Shown: positions 19,329-27,670 of the stretch, in pieces
Numbering within the stretch: the first letter of the stretch is position 1
How the letters are laid out: every line of letters begins with the position of its first letter
Source: Anaerolinea thermophila
GTDB taxonomy: Bacteria > Chloroflexota > Anaerolineae > Anaerolineales > Anaerolineaceae
DNA length: 64,000 bases
Direction: 5' to 3'
Assembly: GCF_020723905.1 (NCBI RefSeq)
Contig: NZ_DYHZ01000002.1
Span: forward strand, 124,001-188,000
Translations under genes and position numbers: made by a program
The notes under the pieces: model-generated
The model's database searches: none
Seen by the model: the letters and a program-made list of their open reading frames with translations, nothing else
What the model was told of the DNA's origin: nothing

Positions 19329-19709
19329 ATGACCGAAACAGTATCCAGACAACGTTCACTGGAGCAGGAACGCGCCGCTCATGCGTATGCGGCGGTGAAG
19401 AACGAAAAAGGGAAGAAGGATAAGGAATTGAAATCCCTTGCCCGCAGCGCTCCTGCCAGCATTCAGAGTAATGGCCTGGGGCAGACGCTGGCATTCTGGA
19501 AAGCCAGAAAAGAAGAACACCATCTGGCTCTGTACCACGCCCTTTCGGGCTGGTTGAAAAAGCAGTTGTCCTTGAAGGATGACCGTGACCTGCTGGAGTG
19601 GATTGCTACCGAAGCCACCAGCCTGCAGTACCGCCAGGCGACAGCCGAAGCCCTGGCGTACCTCAACTGGTACAAGCGTTTTGCTGAGGCTGAATTGAAG
19701 GAGGGGTGA
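19329..19709 (+). CDS. cmr5: Cmr5, type III-B small subunit
   Basis: A 126-residue all-helical small subunit that lines the belly of the Cmr complex along the target RNA. It is recognised by RSLEQERAAHAYAAVK at the start, SAPASIQSNGLGQTLAFWKA, and EATSLQYRQATAEALAYLNWYKRFAEAEL. The ATG at 19329 has GGAGG eight bases before it; an in-frame ATG at 19314 lies inside that ribosome site and overlaps cmr4. Confidence 0.93.
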   Translation: MTETVSRQRSLEQERAAHAYAAVKNEKGKKDKELKSLARSAPASIQSNGLGQTLAFWKARKEEHHLALYHALSGWLKKQLSLKDDRDLLEWIATEATSLQYRQATAEALAYLNWYKRFAEAELKEG

Positions 19710-19712
19710 TTG

Positions 19713-20633
19713 ATGAGCCCGAATGCTCCTCAAAGATATGGTAGTCCCCCGAATCGCCCCGCCGGGCAGGGTGGGGGCGGCAATCGCTCTCAGGAACCGG
19801 AATACCCCCTGCCGAAAGAGACGGTGGCGGTGTTTAAGGGCAGCCGGGTGAGCAACCCGGGGCTGGTTTTTGAGCGTTATATCCCTTTTATGAATAGGGA
19901 TAAAGAAAACCGGCGTCAGCAAGCCCTGGATCTTGCAAAAACTGCCCCGGATTCAGATGCGCTCCGGGCGGCTTATGCACGCTGGCGGGCGTTAGTGGAA
20001 GCCTGTAAAGCCCAAACCTTTACCCTCAAAACCGACTGGCGATTCATCCCCGGGCTGGGGCGTAAAACCGCCCTGGAAATTGGCTTTGGCTTTCACCGCT
20101 ACGGCTTTCCTTATCTGCCAGCCAGCAGCGTCAAGGGCATTGCCCGTACCTGGGCGCTGTTCGAACTGGCGTCGCTCCTTGAAATTGGCGAGGGCAAGTT
20201 GTTTGACCTTGACAGGACCATGGAAAAAGAAGAGGGCGAATTCCAGAAAGCCTTTGAGGCTTACAAGCCCTCGGATGAGGCTTGGGAACGGGCGAAAATT
20301 TTCCGTTGGGTGTTTGGCACGCTGGAGCAGGCGGGCGGCGCGGTGTTCTTGGATGCCATCCCTACTTCGGCTTTTCCGCTGGATATTGACATCATGAACC
20401 CGCACTACGCCCCTTACTATCAGGGAAAAGAACCTCCTGGCGACTGGCACAACCCGAACCCCATCACCTTCCTCGCCGTTCCAAAGGACAAAGAATTTGC
20501 TTTTGCTGTGGCATGGCGGCGCGGCGCTTCGCACCCCGAATTGCTGGAGCAAGCCAGCGCCTGGCTGAAAAACGGTTTGCGCGATCTTGGCGCAGGCGCC
20601 AAGACCAGCGCAGGTTATGGCTATTTCAAATGA
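19713..20633 (+). CDS. cmr6: Cmr6, type III-B RAMP subunit
   Basis: A 306-residue RAMP that occupies the 3' side of the Cmr complex next to Cmr1. After a disordered Gly/Pro/Arg N-terminus of about 40 residues it shows the Cmr6 blocks WRFIPGLGRKTALEIGFGFH, YLPASSVKGIARTWA, a D..P...LDIDIMNPHYAPYYQ stretch and the final LRDLGAGAKTSAGYGYF. The ATG at 19713 follows GGAGGGG; the in-frame TTG just before it is not needed. It is the last core Cmr subunit before the CARF nuclease. Confidence 0.93.
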   Translation: MSPNAPQRYGSPPNRPAGQGGGGNRSQEPEYPLPKETVAVFKGSRVSNPGLVFERYIPFMNRDKENRRQQALDLAKTAPDSDALRAAYARWRALVEACKAQTFTLKTDWRFIPGLGRKTALEIGFGFHRYGFPYLPASSVKGIARTWALFELASLLEIGEGKLFDLDRTMEKEEGEFQKAFEAYKPSDEAWERAKIFRWVFGTLEQAGGAVFLDAIPTSAFPLDIDIMNPHYAPYYQGKEPPGDWHNPNPITFLAVPKDKEFAFAVAWRRGASHPELLEQASAWLKNGLRDLGAGAKTSAGYGYFK

Positions 20634-20641
20634 GGTATCCG

Positions 20642-21553
20642 ATGATCCTGCTCTGTCTTTCCGGCGAACAACCCATTCCCAATCTGATTCCGGTGCGCTA
20701 TCTGAAACCGGCGCAGGCCTGGATTGTCCACACCTCTCTGGATGCCTCCCGGAAGAGCGCTGTGCGTCTGGCTGCACTCACGGATCACGCCCGCCTGTTC
20801 TTGATCGATGAGGGGTACCAGATTCCCCGTATTCTGGAGAGTTTGCTCCGCGAGGTGGGTGAGCCGGAGGAAGAAGTGGTGGTTAACCTGACTGGCGGCA
20901 CCAAACCGATGGCGCTGGCAGCGTTTGAACTGGCGCGCCAGCGCCGCTATCCGGTGGTGTATTACCAGACCGAAGGTCCCCGCGGGCGTGATCAAAAGAG
21001 CATGCTGTATCGGTATTCCTTTAACGGGCGGGGTGAATTGCAACTGGATGAGGGCTATCCCTGTGAACTGCCCGCACTGATTACGCTGGATGATTACCTC
21101 AAAGCCTATCTGGATGATTATCAGGAAAAGCCGCCTTCGGGCGCCTCTGGCGAACGGTTGGAAGATGCCATTGCTCAGGCTCTGAAGCCCCATGTGGATG
21201 AGATCAAACAGCGGGTTGTGCCTGCTGGGGTGAAAAATCAGGCAGAAATTGATCTTCTGGTGCGCTGTGGCAACCATGTGGGGGTGTTTGAAATTAAAAC
21301 CGGTGGCGAGGGCAGTGGCAAGCATGCTGTAGATCAACTCACCACCATCGCCGCCCGGGAGTATCTGGGAACCTATGCCGCGCGCTTTATGGTCACACAG
21401 GCCTCCATGGAAGACCGTTACAAAGCGCTGGCGAATGCTCTGCAGGTGACTGTCGTCGAACTGCGCGATTACCGGCCCGGCAGACCGCTCAGCCAGCGGG
21501 ATCGATACACCCTGTTCCAGAATGTCTCTGCCACACTCCCTGTTCGTGGATAG
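20642..21553 (+). CDS. can2: Can2/Card1-like CARF nuclease
   Basis: A 303-residue two-domain effector. The N-terminal CARF domain (DUF1887-like) opens MILLCLSGEQPIPNLIPVRY and has the ligand-loop motif NLTGGTKPM (residues 82-90), expected to bind cyclic tetra-adenylate. The C-terminal PD-(D/E)XK nuclease keeps E202, D204, E217 and K219 (AEIDLLV...VFEIKTGG). Characterised Can2/Card1 proteins become active against single-stranded nucleic acid or nicking of supercoiled DNA on cA4 binding. GAGG six bases before the ATG at 20642 favours this start; an ATG at 20630 overlapping the cmr6 stop is the alternative. Its place directly after cmr6 supports a role as the cOA effector. Confidence 0.9.
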   Translation: MILLCLSGEQPIPNLIPVRYLKPAQAWIVHTSLDASRKSAVRLAALTDHARLFLIDEGYQIPRILESLLREVGEPEEEVVVNLTGGTKPMALAAFELARQRRYPVVYYQTEGPRGRDQKSMLYRYSFNGRGELQLDEGYPCELPALITLDDYLKAYLDDYQEKPPSGASGERLEDAIAQALKPHVDEIKQRVVPAGVKNQAEIDLLVRCGNHVGVFEIKTGGEGSGKHAVDQLTTIAAREYLGTYAARFMVTQASMEDRYKALANALQVTVVELRDYRPGRPLSQRDRYTLFQNVSATLPVRG

Positions 21554-21562
21554 GAGGAATGC

Positions 21563-21946
21563 ATGATTCTGGTCAACTTCTCTCATCCTCTCTCTGCCGA
21601 CCAGATGAAACAACTGGAAACCCTGCTCGGTGAACCTGTGGAGCGCGTTGTGGAGGTGCACAGCCAGATTGAACCCGACCAGCCGCTTGCCCCGCAGGTG
21701 GCGGCAATGGTGGACCAGGCCGGGCTGAGCATGGAGGAATGGCAGAACACCCCTATCCTCATTAATCCGCCCGCGCTCAATTTCAGCGCTGTCCTGCTCA
21801 TTGCCGAACTGCACGGGCGGATGGGATACTTTCCCGCATGCCTGCGCCTGCGCCCGCTCAACGGCGCCATCCCGCCGCGCTTTGAGGTGGCTGAAGTGCT
21901 CAACCTGCAGAGCCAGCGGGATTCTGCCCGCCGCAGGCGGGCGTGA
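21563..21946 (+). CDS. csx15: Csx15-family type III accessory protein
   Basis: A 127-residue protein matching the small Csx15 family: ILVNFSHPLSADQMKQLETLLGEPVERV at the start, a middle PQVAAMVDQAGLSMEEWQ, and ILINPPALNFSAVLLIAELHGRMGYFP. Csx15 proteins are found almost only in type III loci and have a minimal CARF-like fold; a cyclic-oligoadenylate binding or degrading role has been proposed. Here it lies right after the CARF nuclease and could switch off or buffer the signal (inference). The Arg-rich tail (DSARRRRA) is unusual. GGAGG precedes the ATG. Confidence 0.82.
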   Translation: MILVNFSHPLSADQMKQLETLLGEPVERVVEVHSQIEPDQPLAPQVAAMVDQAGLSMEEWQNTPILINPPALNFSAVLLIAELHGRMGYFPACLRLRPLNGAIPPRFEVAEVLNLQSQRDSARRRRA

Positions 21947-21971
21947 TCCCCTCTTTACATGGAGGAAATCT

Positions 21972-23444
21972 ATGTCTGAGATGTCCTTTTCTCCCCCCGA
22001 TTACACCGGTCATCCCCTGCTGGATGTGGGGCTGGCAACCCTGACGGCGTTTGCCGGCAGAAAACGCCCTGCCCAACTGACGGAGGAAGACCTGCGCCTT
22101 GCGGCGGAGTACATCCGCGAAAATTACATCGTGGACCCGCTCAAATCGTTCCTGAATGTGGCGTTTCCTAACTCCGGGTTTACCAACCCTGCCTTTGAGA
22201 AACAGCCTGAAAAGCGCCGCCGGTACGCCGAAATTGTCGCCGGGGCTTTTACCGCGCCTCCCGGAACAGAGCGCGACCCGCTGACCGGCTTACCGGCGAC
22301 CGGGGTGCCGCTCAACCCCGATGGCGATTTGCCGCCCGGACGCACCTACCGCCAGCATGTGCCTTTGCTCACCGGCGTGGATGTGATTAACTTTCATCCC
22401 TACGGCGAAGCGGGCATCCCGCTTTCCGGAGTCAGTTTGCTGGCGTTTCAAATGCTCCCCATGGGGTGCGCCAAAGTCAGCGGGAAACTGCTGGCAGTGC
22501 ACAGCGACGACCCCGACCTGTTGCTCTACTTTGCCAAGACGTTCCTGAAAACGAACCAACAGGGCGTTAACGTGGCGCGCGCCGCAGGCGAGAAGAAACT
22601 GCCCGATACTGCCCCCCATCGCGCCCGCACCGTTTTGATTGAGCATCTCCTCAAGGCTGAGCACGAACTTGCCCGCCTTGAGAGCAACGGCGATGTGCCG
22701 GCTACCCTGACCGGCTACTACTTCACCAACAGCGGGCAGGGAGCCGAACTGGATATTTACCCCCTCCCGCTGGAAGTGGGCAGTTTCCTGAAAGTGGTGA
22801 TGAAAAATCCCGTGTTCCAGTCAGACTGGGAAGCCCTCACCGCCCGCGGCTGGCAGTTGACCCGCAAAGAAGGCGATATCCCGCGTTACAACCGCCTCTA
22901 CGAAGATCTCTTCTCCCTGCCCGAGGGTGCGGCGCGCTTCATCCGCCTGTATTTCCTGCGGAAACCCTCGCGCCAGATGGGCGCCGTGGATAAACAGGAC
23001 CCCACGTTAACGTACGATACCCGCCGCGAAGCGAACTTAATTTCATGGCGGTTGACCGAACTCTTTCTCAGAAAGGTGATGCTTATGGAAGATTCCCGTG
23101 TTCAATCTATTCGTGAACTGGGCGACGCTCTTGCTCAGTACATCCTCGATCGAAACGATCGAGGGGTGTTCAATGCTTTCTGGATGGCTCGCAATTACGG
23201 CGAACTGCGTGCGGTGCTTATCCGCGCTTCTGCCGCCGAGGTGCGCGCCGGACGCAAACCCCTCATCACCCTCGATCAATTCCTTGCCGTTTTCGAGCAG
23301 TCCGAAGGCGTCCCCTTTGCCGACTGGCGCCTTGGGCGCGATCTGGTGCTCATTCGCCTGCTCGAACAGTTGTATCAGAAGGGCTGGCTCCAGGCGCATG
23401 CCGAAGAACTGCCCGAAACCGCCCCCGAAGAAGAAAACTCGTAA
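21972..23444 (+). CDS. cas8b1: Cas8b1/Cst1, type I-B large subunit
   Basis: A 490-residue type I-B large subunit expected to recognise the PAM and help open target DNA. Cst1-like blocks: DYTGHPLLDVGLATLTAFAG, FLNVAFPNSGFTNPAF, YRQHVPLLTGVDVINFHP and the PLSGVSLLAFQMLPMG stretch. Typical Cst1 proteins have a CxxC...CxxC zinc site before RQHVPLLTG; here that region (about residues 85-125) has no cysteine. The start at 21972 follows GGAGGAAA; a longer in-frame extension would overlap csx15. The C-terminal 120 residues are helical and are preceded by an internal ribosome site and ATG (23085), the likely Cas11 start. A perfect hairpin lies at 23144-23164. Confidence 0.85.
   Translation: MSEMSFSPPDYTGHPLLDVGLATLTAFAGRKRPAQLTEEDLRLAAEYIRENYIVDPLKSFLNVAFPNSGFTNPAFEKQPEKRRRYAEIVAGAFTAPPGTERDPLTGLPATGVPLNPDGDLPPGRTYRQHVPLLTGVDVINFHPYGEAGIPLSGVSLLAFQMLPMGCAKVSGKLLAVHSDDPDLLLYFAKTFLKTNQQGVNVARAAGEKKLPDTAPHRARTVLIEHLLKAEHELARLESNGDVPATLTGYYFTNSGQGAELDIYPLPLEVGSFLKVVMKNPVFQSDWEALTARGWQLTRKEGDIPRYNRLYEDLFSLPEGAARFIRLYFLRKPSRQMGAVDKQDPTLTYDTRREANLISWRLTELFLRKVMLMEDSRVQSIRELGDALAQYILDRNDRGVFNAFWMARNYGELRAVLIRASAAEVRAGRKPLITLDQFLAVFEQSEGVPFADWRLGRDLVLIRLLEQLYQKGWLQAHAEELPETAPEEENS
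23085..23444 (+). CDS. cas11: Predicted Cas11b small subunit from an internal start within cas8b1
   Basis: In frame within cas8b1, AGAAAGG (23070-23076) lies eight bases before ATG 23085 (another ATG at 23079 is closer). Translation from 23085 gives 119 residues, MEDSRVQSIRELGDALAQYI..., an acidic all-helical protein of the size of Cas11 small subunits. Type I-B, I-C and I-D loci are known to make Cas11 from such internal starts in the large-subunit gene, and no separate small-subunit gene exists in this I-B module. Whether this start is used here is inference. Confidence 0.6.
   Translation: MEDSRVQSIRELGDALAQYILDRNDRGVFNAFWMARNYGELRAVLIRASAAEVRAGRKPLITLDQFLAVFEQSEGVPFADWRLGRDLVLIRLLEQLYQKGWLQAHAEELPETAPEEENS
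23144..23164 (+). repeat. Perfect hairpin within cas8b1/cas11
   Basis: CCTCGATCG-AAA-CGATCGAGG, a 9-bp perfect stem with a 3-base loop, 57 bases after the proposed internal Cas11 start. Such a strong structure in coding sequence could slow ribosomes or help initiation upstream. Confidence 0.5.
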
Positions 23445-23468
23445 ATTCAACACCAGAAGGAGGATCCT

Positions 23469-24548
23469 ATGTCATTTGTCACCGGTTTACTGCTGATTGA
23501 CGCGCCTGCGTCTGCGTTGAACAACCTGGGCAACATCCCCGGGAGCATGACCGAAAACGTGGTCGGGGTGAAGCACATCCCTACCCGTGAGGGCAACTAC
23601 CCCTACGTCTCTGCGCAAGCCTTCCGTTACTGGCTGCGCACCACCCTGGAACAGGGCAACTGGGGCTGGAAAGCCGCGCCGGTCTTCCGCGAAGCCAAAA
23701 TTGCTTATACCGACGCCAACCCCATCCTCTACTGGGATGATGATCTGTTCGGCTATATGCGTGCCCCCTCCAAAAAGACCGAAGCCGTTAACGCCCGCGA
23801 AGCCAGCGGTCTGGTGGCTCAGGCTACCCCCACTGCCGAAACAGTGACCCGCGTTTCGCCCTTCCGTGTCAGCACTCTGGTTTCGGTGGCGCCGGTGCGT
23901 CTGGTGGAAGATTTTGGCACCATGTCGCGCCACAATGGCGATCCTGTCCCGCACGGTCACCAGTTCTACCGCGCCACCCTGCAGGGGCTGTTCTCCCTCG
24001 ACCTGCATGCCGCCGGTACCTTTACCTACGCCGAGCGCACCGGCTACCTTAATCTGGATGAGGAACGCCGCAAACTGGCGGAGGAAAAGAAACTGGAGCA
24101 TCTGGAGAAGCACAAAGCCTACCGTCTGCCGTTGAAGGAACGGCTTCAGCGCGTGCGCGCCCTGCTGGAGGGACTGGCAGAACTGAACGGCGGCGCCAAG
24201 CAAGCCCTGCACTACACCGATGTCAGCCCGGATCTGATCGTTCTGGCGGTCACCCGCGGCGGCAACCATATTTTCGGGCATATTATCGGCACGCAGGGGG
24301 AACGCCCGGTGCTGAACCTGCCTGCCCTGCGCGAGGCGCTGGATGTCAACCGCGAGGACCTGCTTTCGGATGTTTACATTGGCTGGGTGCGCGGCTATCT
24401 GGATGCCGAACGCGAGAAACTGGAAGAAGCCCTCGGCGAAGCGGGCATGCTGGGCGACTGGAACGCCCGGATCCACCTCATCCATCCGCGCGAAGCCTGC
24501 GTGCGGCTGGCTCAGGAGCTGGAGGCGCACCCGGACTGGATGCAATAA
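23469..24548 (+). CDS. cas7: Cas7 (Cst2/DevR family), type I-B backbone
   Basis: A 359-residue RAMP backbone protein that coats the crRNA spacer in the type I-B Cascade. It is recognised by FVTGLLLIDAPASALNNLG, then KHIPTREGNYPYVSAQAFRYWLRTTLEQ, and the thumb block THHGSxD-like SRHNGDPVPHGHQFYRATLQGLFSLDL, all of the Cst2/DevR family. AAGGAGGA precedes the ATG, 24 bases after cas8. It overlaps nothing, but spacing to cas5 is only 15 bases. Confidence 0.92.
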   Translation: MSFVTGLLLIDAPASALNNLGNIPGSMTENVVGVKHIPTREGNYPYVSAQAFRYWLRTTLEQGNWGWKAAPVFREAKIAYTDANPILYWDDDLFGYMRAPSKKTEAVNAREASGLVAQATPTAETVTRVSPFRVSTLVSVAPVRLVEDFGTMSRHNGDPVPHGHQFYRATLQGLFSLDLHAAGTFTYAERTGYLNLDEERRKLAEEKKLEHLEKHKAYRLPLKERLQRVRALLEGLAELNGGAKQALHYTDVSPDLIVLAVTRGGNHIFGHIIGTQGERPVLNLPALREALDVNREDLLSDVYIGWVRGYLDAEREKLEEALGEAGMLGDWNARIHLIHPREACVRLAQELEAHPDWMQ

Positions 24549-24563
24549 ACGGGAGGGGTGCCT

Positions 24564-25283
24564 ATGCGCGCGCTGAAAATTGTCGCCGAAGGGCTCACCG
24601 CATCCTTCCGTTACCCCCATTTCATGATGGGTGTCCAGCCTACGTTTGAAATGCCCCCACCTGCCACCCTGTACGGGCATGTTGCCAGCGCCCTGGGGGA
24701 GTGGTTTGATCCGCAGGGGGTGCGCTTTGCCGTGCGTTTCGAATTCCGCCGCAAACAGGCAGATATCGAGACCACCTACCTGCTTACCCCTGCCAGTGGC
24801 AAAATGCCGGGCGACAAATCGTTCCCCAAGGCGCTGGAGGGTAACCCCAACCCCTTCCACCGCGAAATTCTCTACTTCCCGCGCCTGACGCTGTACCTGA
24901 ACCGCCCCGAATGGCTGGAGGCGTTTCGTCACCCGCGTTATGCCGTGTGCCTGGGGCGTTCGCAGGACCTCTTCACCTACCGCAGGGTGGAGGTGGTGGA
25001 CCTTGAGCCTGCCGATCACGTGGTGCTGGAGCATGCCCTGCTGCCCTATTCCTTTGCCGCCTACACGGCTGCCGGGCAGGCTGTGCTGATGCCCCGGTAT
25101 CTGGATTACCGGAACCGCCGTTACCCTGCTTTTGAACGGTATGTCATTCTGCACCGCCGGGTGCGTACGCGCGAGTTCACCCGCTATACCGGTCAGCCGG
25201 AACTGGAACCATGGTGGGCAGACCCCACCGAACCGGTGGCAGGCGAAGAGCGTGCCGGTGTGGTGTGGCTTTCATGGGTATGA
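24564..25283 (+). CDS. cas5: Cas5 (Cas5t type), type I-B
   Basis: A 239-residue RAMP that binds the crRNA 5' handle in the type I-B Cascade. It is recognised by LKIVAEGLTASFRYPHFMMGVQPTFEMPPPATLYGHVASALGE, the standard Cas5t N-terminal half. The ATG at 24564 follows GGGAGGGG; the GTG at 24558 lies inside that ribosome site. The stop overlaps the cas3 start as ATGA. Confidence 0.92.
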   Translation: MRALKIVAEGLTASFRYPHFMMGVQPTFEMPPPATLYGHVASALGEWFDPQGVRFAVRFEFRRKQADIETTYLLTPASGKMPGDKSFPKALEGNPNPFHREILYFPRLTLYLNRPEWLEAFRHPRYAVCLGRSQDLFTYRRVEVVDLEPADHVVLEHALLPYSFAAYTAAGQAVLMPRYLDYRNRRYPAFERYVILHRRVRTREFTRYTGQPELEPWWADPTEPVAGEERAGVVWLSWV

Positions 25284-27670
25284 AGACGGAAAAGCCCTGC
25301 GTTCCTGACGGTTTAGCCCACCTGTGGGCAAAGAGCCCTGCTCCCTCGCAACGACAGGGGCAGAGCCTGGTACACCATACCTGGGAGGCGCTGATGCGTC
25401 TGAGCGATCTGGCGCATCAGCGCCCCGGTCTCTCTGATCTCAGCGGACAGCCGCGCCTGTGGCATTTGCTTTTCTGGGCGGTTTTCCTGCACGACTGGGG
25501 CAAAGCCGCCCAGGGTTTTCAACGTCTTCTACGTGGAAAGGAACGCCGCTGGCAGTTTCGTCACGAAGTGCTCTCGCTGGCGTTTGTAGACTGGGTTTCT
25601 TCGGGGCTTTCCGGGGAGGAAGTTGCCTTTCTGGCGGCGGCAATTGCCACTCACCACAAGGATTTTGACGAAATTGAGGGCTACCTCGAAGAACAGGAGG
25701 AACCCGATTATGACCCTCTGAACCTTATGCTGGCGGAGGTGTCGCCGGAGGATGCCACCGCTCTCTACCGCTGGGTGGAAACCTGCGGTGAGGATTGGAT
25801 CGATGCCCTGGAAATGCGCCCTCTGGGGGTGACCTGCCCTGCCCTGCCTCCGCTGGAACAGGCTCTTTCTCTGCTTACCCCGCAGGCGGTGCGCCGTCAT
25901 CTGCATCGTCTGGAATCCTTCCTGCGCCGGTGGGAGGATGACCCGCCCCCTGTAGAAGACCTGCGCCCGGGCATTTTTCTGCGCGGATTTGTCCTGCAGT
26001 CCGACCATCTGGCTTCGGCAGGATGGGGATCTTTACCGGAAGCGCGCCTGGCTCCCGAAGCAGTTCTGGAGGCGCTGGCTCTACCTTCCCGCGGTTTGTA
26101 TGCTCATCAGCGCATTGCTGCGCGTACTTCCGGGCATGCTCTGCTGCTGGCGCCTACCGGCACGGGCAAAACCGAAGCCGCTTTGCTCTGGGCGGTTCAT
26201 CAACGCCTGCCGCGCCTGTTTTACACCCTGCCGTACCAGGCAAGCATGAATGCCATGTACGACCGTCTCAACCGCATTTTCCCCGGACAGGTGGGGCTTC
26301 TCCACGGGCGCAGTACCATGGCGCAGTTCCAGCGCCTGATGGAGCAAGCCTACAGCCCCGAAGAAGCGGCGAAGACAGCCCGTTTACTGCACAATCGTTC
26401 CGGGCTGGCATATTACCCGGTGCGTGTGTTCAGCCCCTATCAGTTGTTGAAAGCCGCCTTTCAACTCAAAGGGCACGAAGCCCTGTGGAGCGATTTTTCA
26501 GAGGCGGCGTTCGTGTTCGATGAAATTCACGCCTATGAGCCCAACCGTCTGGCAATGATTACCGCCACATCGGGGCTTCTGGCGCGCTCGTACGGGGCGC
26601 GGTTTCTGGTGATGTCGGCTACCCTGCCTGCCCCGGTGCGTGCCGTGATTCAGGATACCTTTGGAGAGGTGGTTGCCATCCAGGCCTCCCGGCGGCTGCG
26701 CGCCAGCCTGCGCCGCCACCGTCTTTCTCTTGCCGATGGCAATCTGTTGGATGAGCATAACCTGCACAAAGCCCTTAATGAGGCGCTTCAGGGCAGGCGC
26801 ATCTTGATCGTCGCCAATACCGTGCGTCGTGCCCAGGTCATTTACCAGTGGATGCGCGACCATCTCCCTCCGCAGATTCCCGCCTTTCTTCTGCATGGTC
26901 GTTTTAACGGGCGTGACCGCGCCCGCAAGGAACGCGAAATGCTGGCAGTGGCGGGGCTGAACCCGGCAGAACGCCGCCCGCTGGTGCTGGTTGCCACTCA
27001 GGTGGTTGAGGTGAGCCTGAACCTTGACCTGGATATGCTCCTGAGTGACCCCGCCCCGCTGGAAGCCCTGCTTCAGCGCATCGGGCGCGTGAACCGTCTG
27101 GGACAGCGCGAACCTGCCCCGGTGATCGTCTTCCGCGGCATGGATGATGTCTTCCGGCGTGTGTACCGTCCGGTGGAACAGGTCACCCGCACCCTTGAGG
27201 TGCTTGATGAGGTTCTGCGTGTCGCGCATTGCGATAGCCTGCTTTTAGATGAAGAGCGCCTGCCGCGCTGGCTGGATGAAGTCTATACCGGTGAGGTGTT
27301 GACGGCATGGCGGCAGACCTTCGAACGCGCCCGGGTGGATTTCGAGCGCAGTTTCTTGCAGGCGCTTCAGCCGTTCCGTTCCAACCCCGCGCTGGCGGAT
27401 CAGTTTCACCATCTGTTTGACAGTACTGAAGTGTTGCCAGAAAGCCTGTACAATGAGTACCTCGAACTGCGCGACAGCGAGCGCGCCCTGGAAGCCGACA
27501 GCCTGCTGGTGCCGCTTTCGTGGGGCTTGCGCGCCATGCTTGCCGGGCGGGGATTGCTTCATCAGGGCGATCGCGATTTCCCCGATGTGGTCTCTGTGCC
27601 GTATGACGGGGAGTGGGGCTTGAACCTGGATGTTCAATCCCAAGAACAACCTGTGGAGGACCTGGATTAA
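25280..27670 (+). CDS. cas3: Cas3 helicase-nuclease (HD plus DExH)
   Basis: A 796-residue Cas3 that is recruited by Cascade to unwind and shred target DNA. The HD nuclease domain comes first (LVHHTWEA, HDWGKAAQ with H71-D72, ATHHKDFDE). The superfamily 2 helicase follows: Walker A APTGTGKTEAALLWA near residue 291, DEIH at residues 414-417, SATLP, and motif VI LLQRIGRVNRLGQ. All catalytic motifs are intact. The ATG at 25280 overlaps the cas5 stop (ATGA); ATG 25274 is also possible. This gives the locus a complete type I interference arm. Confidence 0.95.
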   Translation: MKTEKPCVPDGLAHLWAKSPAPSQRQGQSLVHHTWEALMRLSDLAHQRPGLSDLSGQPRLWHLLFWAVFLHDWGKAAQGFQRLLRGKERRWQFRHEVLSLAFVDWVSSGLSGEEVAFLAAAIATHHKDFDEIEGYLEEQEEPDYDPLNLMLAEVSPEDATALYRWVETCGEDWIDALEMRPLGVTCPALPPLEQALSLLTPQAVRRHLHRLESFLRRWEDDPPPVEDLRPGIFLRGFVLQSDHLASAGWGSLPEARLAPEAVLEALALPSRGLYAHQRIAARTSGHALLLAPTGTGKTEAALLWAVHQRLPRLFYTLPYQASMNAMYDRLNRIFPGQVGLLHGRSTMAQFQRLMEQAYSPEEAAKTARLLHNRSGLAYYPVRVFSPYQLLKAAFQLKGHEALWSDFSEAAFVFDEIHAYEPNRLAMITATSGLLARSYGARFLVMSATLPAPVRAVIQDTFGEVVAIQASRRLRASLRRHRLSLADGNLLDEHNLHKALNEALQGRRILIVANTVRRAQVIYQWMRDHLPPQIPAFLLHGRFNGRDRARKEREMLAVAGLNPAERRPLVLVATQVVEVSLNLDLDMLLSDPAPLEALLQRIGRVNRLGQREPAPVIVFRGMDDVFRRVYRPVEQVTRTLEVLDEVLRVAHCDSLLLDEERLPRWLDEVYTGEVLTAWRQTFERARVDFERSFLQALQPFRSNPALADQFHHLFDSTEVLPESLYNEYLELRDSERALEADSLLVPLSWGLRAMLAGRGLLHQGDRDFPDVVSVPYDGEWGLNLDVQSQEQPVEDLD

